In this document: in pieces, positions 53,708 to 62,868 of the stretch
Position numbering within the stretch: the stretch's first letter is position 1
How the letters are laid out: every line of letters starts with the position of its first letter
NCBI GenBank assembly: GCA_020086605.1
Contig: JACBWW010000003.1
Location: 8,848,911 to 8,912,910 of the forward strand
Reading direction: 5' to 3'
Length of the DNA: 64,000 nt
Source: Lanius collurio
Lineage: Eukaryota; Chordata; Aves; Passeriformes; Laniidae
The notes under the pieces: generated by a model
What the model was told of the DNA's origin: nothing
The model's database searches: none
Seen by the model: the letters and a program-made list of their open reading frames with translations, nothing else
Program-made: the position numbers and the translations under genes

Positions 53708-54260
53708 CTCAGACAAAACTGAAGGGAAACAAGATGCTGGATTGGTGACAGAGCCTCACTGAGAGAAGGGGAAGGCGCTGTTCCCTGTGCCCCAGCCCGC
53801 CTGGAAGCAAAGCAGGGCAGTGCCACGAGGAAGAAGCCTCACTCCAAGCCCCGCGGTAGAACTCTCCCAAGGCAGGGCGAGGGACTCCTGCGACAGCCGG
53901 GAGGTTTGAGGAGCTGTGAGAGCGCACCTGTAGCAGGGCCGCTCCCGCCGGGATCCCCTCACGGGCTGCGCGGGAAAAGCGGCATCCGCGCGCCTCCGGC
54001 CTTCGGGCACTGCCGCCTGCCGGGCTCAGCGAGGGTGCGCGGCTTCCCGGGCAGCCCCTGCCTGCTGGGACACCGGCGGGACAGCCGAGGGTGCTCGGGC
54101 GGTCACAGCTCCGGCCAGAGCCCCGGCACAGCCGCGTTGTGGCTCGGTGTAACACAGCCCGCGCTCGGCGCTAGGTGTGCCCGTGGCAAAGGCGCTGAAG
54201 CCGGGCACAGGCAGCTCCTCGCCGAGCCGGGGCGCTAGCCGGCTTTACCATAGCGGCACG
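53708..54260 (-). promoter_or_regulatory. C18orf63: CpG-rich block, probable C18orf63 promoter and 5'UTR exon
   Basis: GC content and CpG density rise sharply from about 53.85 kb (GCCCCGCGG, CGGGCTGCGCGGG, CCGCGCGCC) against AT-rich flanks. It is placed upstream of C18orf63, with a candidate splice donor at its downstream edge. Open frames here (for example 53709-54155 minus, 53906-54238 plus) are the usual by-product of high GC. No TATA box is evident. Promoter assignment is inference. Confidence 0.6.
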
Positions 54261-54319
54261 AGGATCACTCAGTTTAGCTGTTTGGAAAATAATCTTTACT
54301 GCGAGGGTGGTGAGGCACA

Positions 54320-54681
54320 GGAACACCTGAATCTGTGATCTCTGGAGATCATCTCGTTCAACGCCCCTACCAAGGCAGGGTCACCTGGAGCAGGATTCAC
54401 AGGAACACGTACAGGTCGGTTTTGAATGTCTCCAAAGAAGGAGACTCCACGAACTCCCTGGTCAGCCCTGACCAGCCCATCTCTGCCACTCTCAATCTAA
54501 AGGTCTTTCTCATGCTAAGGTGAAACTTTCTTTATTCTACGGACATTGCTCCTCGTCCTGTCTCCCTGAAGAATCTGCCGCTCCCTGAGTCTCTCCTCAT
54601 AAAAAAGTGCTGTTAACTCCTTAACATCTTTGTGGCCCTGTCCTGGGCACTCTCCAGTAGTTCCTTGTCTTTCTTGCACTG
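54320..54681 (-). mobile_element. CR1 LINE fragment, sense on minus strand
   Basis: Reverse CR1: TCTGGAGATCATCTCGTTCA, AGGGTCACCTGGAGCAGGAT, GTTTTGAATGTCTCCAAAGA, GGAGACTCCACGAACTCCCT and CTCCAGTAGTTCCTTGTCTT in family order. It lies between the two CpG-rich blocks of the divergent promoter. Confidence 0.9.
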
Positions 54682-54797
54682 GAAGTGTTCAACGCCAGGC
54701 TGGATCGGACTTTGAACAACCTTGTCTAGTGGCCCCTATAGCAAGGGAATTGGAACTAGATGATCTAGAAAGTCCCTTCCAACCCAAACCATTCCAA
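54682..54797 (+). mobile_element. CR1 LINE 3' end, sense on plus strand
   Basis: Direct-orientation CR1 tail: GTGTTCAACGCCAGGCTGGA, GAATTGGAACTAGATGATCT and TCCCTTCCAACCCAAACCAT, stopping before the usual ATTCTATG repeats. It abuts the inverted CR1 at about 54681. Confidence 0.9.
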
Positions 54798-54933
54798 TGT
54801 GGATCGACATTGCAAGTAAGCGATTCGCTCGTCGCCGCGCACACCGCCAGCCGCGCAGCCCGCCTCTACTAAAGGTGGCGAACGCTGGGGTGACCACCCC
54901 AGGAAGGGGGCAATAGAGAAGCTGCGGCTCGGC

Positions 54934-55001
54934 AGCCCGGCACCGCCACCAGCCCGGCGCCGCCACCAGCCCGGCACCGCCACCAGCCCGGCACCGCCGT
55001 G
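54934..55001. repeat. 17-bp minisatellite, four copies
   Basis: Unit AGCCCGGCACCGCCACC at 54934-54950, repeated at 54951-54967 (one change), 54968-54984 and 54985-55001 (last bases diverged). It lies 315-382 bp upstream of the CYB5A ATG. Confidence 0.95.
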
Positions 55002-55028
55002 AACCCGCCCGTGTCCCGCCGGGGCTGT

Positions 55029-55054
55029 CCCGGCACCGCCCCCCGCCCCGCCCC
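55029..55054 (-). promoter_or_regulatory. Predicted G-quadruplex motif, minus strand
   Basis: On the minus strand four G-runs (4, 4, 6 and 3) are separated by loops of 1, 1 and 7 nt, fitting the G3+N1-7 rule. It overlaps GC boxes upstream of CYB5A. Confidence 0.7.
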
Positions 55055-55203
55055 GGCCGCCAGCAGCCGGTCACATGGGAGGGCGGAGAAGCGGTGAGAG
55101 GGGGCGGGCACGGCGGCAAAGTCCCGCCCCCGGCAGCCACGGCGGCCGCCAGCCTGCCCGTCTGCTTTGAGTGGCATTTCCCTTCTCCAATGAGAGGCCG
55201 ACC

Positions 55204-55220
55204 GGGCGGGAGGGGCGGGG
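55204..55220 (+). promoter_or_regulatory. Predicted G-quadruplex motif, plus strand
   Basis: GGGCGGGAGGGGCGGGG: four G-runs with single-nucleotide loops, 96 bp upstream of the CYB5A start codon. Short loops predict high stability. Confidence 0.75.
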
Positions 55221-55315
55221 CGGCGGCGGGAGGTGATAGGGCCTGCGGCGGGGCCGGGCGGTGCGTGGCGTTCTTGTTTGCGGTGGGTGCTGTACGGGAC
55301 GGGACAGGACGGGAC

Positions 55316-55459
55316 ATGGTGGGCTCCAGCGAGACGGGGAAGGAGCCGTGGCGGGGCCGCTACTACCGCCTGGAGGAGGTGCAGAAGCACAACAACAGCC
55401 AGAGCACCTGGATCATCATCCACAACCGCATCTACGATGTCACCAAGTTCCTCGACGAG
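55316..55459 (+). CDS. CYB5A: CYB5A (cytochrome b5) coding exon 1
   Basis: Encodes the first 48 residues of microsomal cytochrome b5, the tail-anchored ER haem protein that passes electrons from cytochrome b5 reductase to desaturases and cytochrome P450s. The start [15 protein letters not shown] is the avian N-terminus as I recall it from chicken. It is followed by the conserved [20 protein letters not shown] and [13 protein letters not shown]. The donor is GAG|GTGGGT at 55459/55460, phase 0, the same boundary as human exon 1, just before the HPGG segment that holds the first axial haem histidine. I found no HPGG exon up to 64000, so the rest of the gene lies beyond the window. The ATG context is GACATGG. 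The same frame stays open upstream to an ATG at 55094, within GC-rich 5' sequence. Confidence 0.96.
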
Positions 55460-56094
55460 GTGGGTGCCCGCGTTGCCGGAACGCTGAGGGCGCCGGAGTC
55501 CCGCGGCGCGGGGCCGGCTCGCTGGCGGCTCCTCGGCTCCCCGCGATGTGCACCGGGCGGACTCCCGTCTGCTTGTCCCGGCCCGCGGGTGCGGCTCTGC
55601 GAGAGCCGCCCTCGGTGCCGCGATAGCGCCCTGGAGGAAGAGCTGTGAGGCGGGCCCGGGCTCCGGACGCCTCTCGAGCAGGGGAAACCCGGGAGTGCCG
55701 GGCGCGCCGGGCACACTGTGGTGTCATCCGCTGCCTGCCCGCCTAAACTTTCGGCCTTGGAATTTGAATTTCCACTAAATGAGGACAAGGAGAAAAAAAT
55801 GAAGTCAATACTGAGGGCTCAGATAGGCGGGCTGGCTGTGTGAATCTTGGGTACCAAGAGGGGGCCTGAATCCATCTGCTTTTTGCTTTAGTGTGTCAGC
55901 TGAAAACAGAATTTAAAGTGAAGACACAGCTGGGAGCCAGAGCCATATTGTCTTGTGAACTAAAAGCTCAGCAACTCCTCTCTTCCCACTATTATAGTCT
56001 GTGTTGTATTGGAACGGGCAAGAAACTTCATAAAGTGGAAGGAAAGTATCACAACCTGCAGAATATCACAGATCTTTGGGTTACTCTAATAGTC

Positions 56095-56315
56095 ACAGGA
56101 TCACAAAATTCTTTGGTTTGGAAGAGATGTTAAAGCTCGTCTCGTTCCAGTCCCCCAGCCAAGGGCAGAGACATCTTCCACTAGACAGGGTTACTCCCAG
56201 CCTCTGTCCTTGATCACCTCCAGGGATGGAGCATTCTCTGGGCAACCTGTGCCAATGCTTTGCTACTATTGTTGTAAAAAAATTCTTCCTTATATTCAGT
56301 CCTTGGTAAAGCCTC
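56095..56315 (-). mobile_element. CR1 LINE fragment in CYB5A intron 1
   Basis: Reverse CR1 tail: TCACAGGATCACAAAATTCT, GACATCTTCCACTAGACAGG, TTGATCACCTCCAGGGATGG and AAAAAATTCTTCCTTATATT. It is antisense to CYB5A. Confidence 0.9.
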
Positions 56316-56818
56316 TTGGTCACAGTGACTTGTGTTCATATCTGCCAAATAAGTACATCTTGGGTGGCCTTAAGACCTGGGTGGTCTTTTTTTGCAGAAC
56401 ATGGCAGACGTGGCATTACATACAGGCAGCCAGGTTCAGAAAATTAGGGCGGCTCTCACTGCTGCACTAATCCACTCAGTGCAGGGATGCAGTGTGGTGC
56501 TGCAAAGCTGCACCAGTTCAAACTCTAGTGTAGAGCACTAGAGTCAAGTTCAATTCCTTTGGTTGTGTTTTGTTGGGCTTTTTCCTTCCCCAGTTAGCAG
56601 CTGATGTTTTTGATCTCTGACAGACAATGAGCAGTTGGTGTAATCATTGATAGTCATGGTTAATAAAGAAGCATTTTAGTTTTGGACTAAAACATTGTTC
56701 TGTGGAGATGCAGAAATAAAACTACCATGGATTTTTTTTTTCAGCAATTGAATGGAACTGGGATTTAGATATTTTGATTTTTTTTTCCCTTGCTCCCTAT
56801 TCCTAGTCTGCAAAGATA

Positions 56819-57032
56819 AAATCATAGGATCAATTAAGTTGGAAAAGACCTCTGACCTTTGACCAAACACCACTGTATCAACTAGACCATGGTAGTAAGT
56901 GCTACGTCCAGTCTTTCCTTAAAACTATGAGGGACAGTGACTCTACCACCTCCCTGGGCAGCCCATTCCAATGTCTAATCACTCTTTCTGTGAAGAAATT
57001 CTTCCTAAAGGCAACCTAGCATCCAATTGAAA
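56819..57032 (-). mobile_element. CR1 LINE fragment in CYB5A intron 1
   Basis: Reverse CR1 tail: AATCATAGGATCAATTAAGT, GGAAAAGACCTCTGACC, CTCCCTGGGCAGCCCATTCC and GTGAAGAAATTCTTCCTAAA. It is more diverged than the upstream copy and antisense to CYB5A. Confidence 0.88.
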
Positions 57033-58026
57033 AGTGTATGGTAGACTTACATTAATTTCATCCAAAAGACAGTTTAGATGGGTAGAGATGTGACAGATTT
57101 GAAGCATCACTAGTTCTGTAGCCCTATCTTGATTTTTATGCTTGTAAACCCTTGGGATTCAAAGGAGAAATTGAGCATCTTGCAAAGGAGGGTTGACAAG
57201 CAATTTTTCAAAGGCAGTGTTGACACAGGTAGTATTTCATTCTTAAGCAGTGTGTCAGCACAAATTGTTTGGCTTTTCGGCAAGGCAGATTGTGAAACTG
57301 ATCTACTGACTCTTCCTTCATTATTTTTCATATAGCTCTGCCCCTGATTGTCTCCATCCATTAGTTATGGACAATTTAATTATAGAAGCTCTGGAGGAGA
57401 AAACAGCTTTTCATGTAGTCTACAAACGTGACTTAGCTTTTGGAAACTTGATCAGTTTTGATTGATACATAATTGTATTGTATATTGTCCAGATTGAGGA
57501 GGTGGCAACAAAAAGACCCACAACTCAGAAAAACCCTAAACTTAATCCAACTTGAAGAAAAAAATCCAGGATCTCATGAGCTTTTGAGTTACACAGCCTC
57601 TTCCTTCAGTACATGTGGTGAAAATAAAAAATATTAAGAGGCACCACCTTGTGTAAATTTCTCTAAGAAAATCTCATTTTCATCCTTCAGGACAACATTG
57701 CTAATTTGGCAGCATATCAAAAAAATTCCATTTGTAAGCATTTAAATAGTTGGGTTTTGGAGAACTGGGGGTATCTTATGCTCTGTTACACACAAGTCAG
57801 ACTTCAGCCTCACATCAAGCTTTCAGTAGAAAATGACTGGTTTTGAGCTGAAATTTCAAAGACATTCTGAGATAGTGAATGAGATTTTTGAGAATAATTA
57901 CCCAAAGTATCTTAAGTGAAGCTATAGCCCTAGGGAAAATCTTTGGATATTTTAATGTTCATTGTGTTGGAGATTTTTGTTATGGAACTCTTGGACTAAG
58001 AGACTTCATAGGGTGCTTTTCTAACC

Positions 58027-58050
58027 TTTTTTTTTTTTTTTTTTTTTTTT
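58027..58050 (+). repeat. T24 homopolymer
   Basis: An uninterrupted run of 24 T followed by AATGC. It could be the reverse-strand poly-A of a retroposed copy, but no such element is recognisable beside it. Confidence 0.9.
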
Positions 58051-58908
58051 AATGCTTTTGGTACTGTCAGACACTGTGAGGCATTTCCATGTGACAGCTG
58101 AGGAGACATTGGAGCAAGCCTCTTGCACGTTCATTCCAGACTACAGTAAACGCTTCTCAAATTATGAGATGTTAACTGTTTTAGTAGCGTTATTGGTTAA
58201 ACTCAGGTTTATTTCTTGCGAATCCTTTCAGGAGTAGAAAAGCTTAGCATGTTTTAAGACTTATATGTGTGCCACTGAAATTTAAGTCCAGTAGCATTAA
58301 AAAGGATGCACTGCTAAAGCATCACCTCACTCATGCTCTTCCCAAGTAGTACATAAGTATCAGTTTACTGGGGAGTGAAGAAATGGGAGCAGCAGCTAAG
58401 CTCACCTGTCCTGTTTCTTAAACCAATAATTGCATTAAACTATGGAAATATTTTCTTATTAATAATGAAGTGGAAAGCTTTATGGTGCTTCAGTCTTGAA
58501 GATACCCTGGATGCTCTTGTATTAATAAGTGGAAGTGTGGTGCTGCTTTTCACTCCATTGCAGTAGTTAAAGGCTGTACTCCCTCTGTCTAGTTGTGTCT
58601 TCATGGAGTTTGTAGATTTTTAGAGGAACTTGTTTGGTTTTGGGAAACAATCAGCCTCTGTGAACACTTGATTGAAGTTAGATAGTAAATGAGCTGGGGG
58701 TGGTGACATGTATGTGTTGGGAGTGGTAGGATGGAAGTAGGAGTGGAGGCATTGCATGAATCCATAGTAGCTTGGTTTCCTAAAGGACACAGCTTAAAAA
58801 AGGTCATAGAAAATATAGAAAAAATGCTGAAGGAGGAAACAGTTGTGTGCTTTGATATCTTATCCTTGGAGTTCCTGAGGATTCCAGCAACTACTTTTTT
58901 TACTCAGG

Positions 58909-58993
58909 GTTTTTTTTTTTTTTTTTTTGGTTTTGGTTTGGGTTTTTTTTTGTTTTTTTTTTTGTTTTGTTGTTGTTTGGTTGGTTTTTTGGT
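58909..58993 (+). repeat. T/G-only low-complexity tract
   Basis: About 85 bp composed only of T and G, mostly T-runs broken by GG, G and GTTG. The complement is A/C-rich. It begins after ACTCAGGG. Confidence 0.9.
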
Positions 58994-59216
58994 GGCAGAT
59001 ATTGGGGAAAATTCATAGTTTGAATATTAATCTCTGAATTTTCTTTGATTTTCCAAGTCTAGAAGAAGAAATCAAGAGACCTCAGCTTTTGGAATGCATT
59101 ATTTGAAAGGTCAACAAAGAGTATTCTTGAAACCAGAAACTTTCATGTCATATGTCATTAAAGGAAGTCAGACCTGTGTTGCAGAAGGTTTGGGAAACCT
59201 TTTCCTTAGCTTCAGC

Positions 59217-59759
59217 TATGGTGGTTTAATCCCAGGGAGTACCCATGTACCACAAAGTGGCTCACTTGCCCTCCTGCCCTGTACATGGGGAGGAGAATCA
59301 GAAAAAGGTCAGCTTTGTGGGTTGATGTAAGAACAGTTTAATTATTGAAATAAAGTAAATGTAATAACAACAGTTGTAATGATAAGGAGAGAGAGAAGAA
59401 TAAAACCCAACAGAAACAAGTGGTGCACCATGCACATGTTCACCACTCACTGACCAATGCCTGGCCTGTTCCTGAGCGGTGATTGGTGGCTCATGGCAAA
59501 CTCCTCCCAGTTTATGGATGGAGCACGACATGCTATGGTATGGAATATCCCTTTGGCCAGTTCGGGTCAGCTGTCCTGGCCGTGCTCCCTCACTGGCAGA
59601 GCATGGGACACTGAAGAGTCCTTGACATAGGTGAGCACTACTTGGCTGCAATCAAAACATCAGTTAATTAACAACATTATTCTCATGCTAAATCCAAAGC
59701 ACTGTACTGTACCAGCTAGTAAGAAGAAAATGAACGGTATCCCAGCTGAAACCAGGATA
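59217..59759 (-). mobile_element. Solo LTR, ERVL-like (family B, copy 1)
   Basis: On the minus strand it starts TATCCTGGTTTCAGCTGGGA, the usual start of an abundant passerine ERVL LTR family, with GTCAGCTGCCC-type and CCATAC/TATTCC segments. It ends in GGGATTAAACCACC. An AATTAAA polyadenylation motif precedes the A/T-rich downstream part. No perfect target-site duplication was found (TCAGC versus AGATC). It has no internal retroviral sequence and is antisense within CYB5A intron 1. Family identity is from memory of avian repeats. Confidence 0.82.
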
Positions 59760-60713
59760 AGATCCTATGTCATTTAAAGGAAAATAGCTACTAGAAATTC
59801 TTCTGTATTCAAAGCAGGATGTCACGGCTATATCTGTATTGTAGCTAATTACATATATGAATAACATTAAATGTCAGTGAGTGGACAAAGTATGTTGGCA
59901 ATGCTCTGTAGTATTTCCCCATAATTTTAATAAGGTCATCCCTCTAGACAGGTTTTGATATCAATCTAATGAGCTAAACAAGAGTAGCTGGGCCTATTAA
60001 AATGAATGATCTGTGTCTTGATTTACTTGCTGTTGTGGTGAGGCTCTTGTGGGAACTTGATTGGATTCCTTAAGCTAGACAAAAAAGCTGTCATATATAG
60101 GAACATCTCTACTAGAGAGGAGTTTCTTGCTCTGAAAACTAACTGTGGTATGCATTTAATATTAATCTAATACAGACTTTGTTTAGGTTACTTCAATTGT
60201 TGATAGTCTCAGAATACAGCAACAAAAAAGGCAATAATTATTTTTTACATAAGGTATGAAGTTGTGCTTCCGTAGGACTTTTCATAAACTTTTCCTGCAA
60301 TGGACAGCTCCCACTAAATGTGTTTTGTAACATTGATCAAATAAAGTGCTAAAAGCAAATATTGTTTTACTGCATCAGGATGAAAAATATTTTCTCCCCG
60401 GTGCGGCAATAAGTTACATTCATGCAGTGTGATGGTGTTGGGGAGGAGTAGCATAATGCCTTCCATGTTTAAAGTCATGATCAGCTTGCTGTGAAAGATG
60501 CCTGTATTGGCACATTTGAAGTCTGCCAGTGAAGTGTGGGAATTGTTACTGCAGAACCTTGCAGTTTGAGGGTTAAACCTGATGTTAATGCTTCCTTAAG
60601 CTCTGATGAAGCTTGCAGGAGAATTTGAAAATGCTTTGAGAAATAGCACTTCTTAGCACTTTCATGCAAAACTCTGCAAGCTATAACTGTTTTGTAAGTG
60701 GGGAAATGGGCAC

Positions 60714-61195
60714 TGTTGTGGTTTAACCTCAGTGCCCTGCAGCCCCTTGCTCACTGCTCCCCACAGCCCCTTGGTGGGCTGGGGAAGGGAATCAGGGAAA
60801 AAAGATAAAATGTGTGGGATGAGATAAAGTTTCATAACTGAAATAAAATACAGTAACTACAATAAAAAGGGAGACAAAAAGAGATGCTAACTCATGCCAA
60901 GCATTGAGCTGCAGCTCCTAGCCAACTCCTCCCAGTTTGTTTACTGGGCATGATGTTCTGTGGTATGGAATACCTTTTGCCAGCTGTCTTGGCTGTGCTC
61001 CTTCCTGGCTTCTGTGCACCTTCTTGCTGGCAGAGCATGGCACATTGAGAAGCCCTTGAATTAGGGTAAGTGCTACTTAGCAGCAACTGCAGCATCAGTG
61101 TCTTATCAACATTATTCTTGTCCTGAATCCAAAGCACAGCACTGTACCAGCCTCCAAGAAGAAAGTGGAACTCTATCCTAGCTGCAGTCAGGGCA
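60714..61195 (-). mobile_element. Solo LTR, ERVL-like (family B, copy 2)
   Basis: Same family as 59217-59759. On the plus strand it starts TGTTGTGGTTTAACC and ends AGCTGCAGTCAGGGCA. It is flanked by a perfect 5-bp duplication GGCAC (60709-60713 and 61196-61200), the size typical of class III ERVL integration. It is shorter than copy 1 because of an internal deletion in the variable A-rich part. Solo, antisense in CYB5A intron 1. Confidence 0.88.
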
Positions 61196-62852
61196 GGCAC
61201 CAAGCTACTGGGTATTTCTTTTGCACTTCATCTAGAAGCCTAATGATAGTTTTCAAAAATGAACTGTCAGAGAGAGATCTTCTTACCTAGGCTCCTGACA
61301 TTTTATATGACCAGACTATTTAAGTTCCGGAACCAAAACTGATGATAGAAATAATTTGGAGGACTCTTTCCAGACTACATGAAAATGCCCTTGAAATAAG
61401 CAAGCATTTGTCTATCTGTCCTGCATATTAAGGCTGAGGTTCTCTGGGTGTTCCTGGCTCTGTCACTGCCCCCTTTCTGCTTTTCATTCCTGTAGTACAG
61501 ACAGTGAAATGTGAGCTTATAAGACTGCCAGTAATAGAGACCTTTGCTGATCTCCCTGAAAGTTAAATTGGACCCTAGATTTCATTCCCCCTGTATAGGA
61601 AGGGAGAGGGCACAGGAGTTGCAAATTAAGGTAGTTATGCTTTAATAGAGTCTTGAACTATGACACTGAGAAATCTAAACAACTATAGCAGGGGGGAGAA
61701 AAAGTGGCATTCAGGATGTGGTAAGCTGGACTTTTGACCCAGATGAGAGCAGCAAGATTAACTGCTTATTTGCCTTATCTAAAACTTTCTAATGTGCTGC
61801 TGTTAGGAATTAGTCTGTGCTGTGTACTAATGCTGGCTCTATATAGACATCTGTTATGCATGTAACTTAGATTATTTATTATATTTGGGATGTTGTAGGA
61901 ATGAGCTAGGTTATCTTAATTTATCATCAAAAGCTTCTTCATTTCCCTTGAACCATGGTTGTACCTGCAAGAACTCTTCAATTACTTTTATCAACATGAT
62001 TTTGGTTTAGGAGTCACTATCTGTATAGCCTTGTGGGCTTTCCAGTTCCAGGGTCTATCCAGAGGATCTTCATTAAAGTAGCAGTTCTGGTAGCAGGCTT
62101 TGTTTATCAGGCAGAATCGTGAACAAAGGCCTTGTATAAACAAGCTTTGGGAAGCTCATCCAACCATGAAAGATGCTCATCTTTTGATAGAAAAGTCAGT
62201 TCTTGCCCTTTGTGTGAGGCATTACAGTTGCTCCCTTTCATTAGGGGAAGTGAACTCTGTTCATTAATTGCATGAATTATGTGCTAGTTATTTACAGAGA
62301 GTTTGTAAGTTCATATCGTTCAGCAGAGGTGGCAGCTAAAAGCAAAGTGTTTAGCTTCAAAGTCCTTCCATCAATGTCTAGTAGGTTATTATTAACATTA
62401 TTTGGTAGGTGGCTTAAGTTTGGAATTCTCTGTGTGATTCTCTGTACTTAGCCTTGATCATGTTAAAAAAAAAATGCCAGTTTTCCAGGTGTAGTGGCAG
62501 AGGTCAGGATGAATTTGTCCTTTTCAGCTGATCTGTGACAGTCAGTCAGAGGCTTGGTAGAGAGGATTGGTTGCTATCACTGTGTTGATGCTAGTATTGT
62601 GGGTTTGTAGACTGAGATCAGTTGCTAATTAGACCAAAAACTAGTTCTACAGAGAAAAACTGGGGTGCCTCTGTGGTGCTGCCCACATAGCTGTGTGATT
62701 GCTTTGTAGTGGCACAAGGGAAGGACTTGGGAACACAAGTTGGTACATGATCATTTGTAGCTGGCAACCTGCAAGTGTTAAAGTACTCCATGAAGTAATT
62801 TTAATGTAGATGCAGTTACATTGGAAGGTATCCACTTGTTTGGCTGGATGGT

Positions 62853-62868
62853 GATTTTTTTTTTTTTT
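62853..62868 (+). repeat. Short T homopolymer
   Basis: A T-run in GGTGATTTTTTTTTTTTTGTG context within CYB5A intron 1. Simple sequence only. Confidence 0.6.

Larger units (their letters stand above)
54800..55730 (+). promoter_or_regulatory. CYB5A: CpG island over the CYB5A promoter and exon 1
   Basis: Dense CpG sequence spanning the CYB5A start. Visible elements: a CCAAT box in TCTCCAATGAGA (CCAAT at 55187-55191), SP1-type GC boxes (CCCCGCCCC around 55041-55054; GGGGCGGGG at 55212-55220) and a pyrimidine/purine-asymmetric run. No TATA box lies near the start, typical of a housekeeping promoter. Tandem GGGAC pentamers precede the ATG (about 55296-55315). Confidence 0.8.

Noticed and set aside
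53249..54155. Minus-strand frames of 155 and 148 codons upstream of C18orf63
   Set aside because: No family resemblance. They span a likely 5'UTR exon and its donor, and their start codons are not supported by conservation I can recall.
54736..55714. Long overlapping frames of 193 and 281 codons on the minus strand opposite CYB5A exon 1
   Set aside because: Stop codons are rare in CpG-island sequence. The frames run through the minisatellite and CR1 tail, and the plus strand holds the real CYB5A exon.
59217..61195. A single degraded provirus with two LTRs
   Set aside because: Each LTR would then share one outer duplication. Instead copy 2 has its own perfect 5-bp duplication, and the intervening DNA shows no retroviral coding traces.
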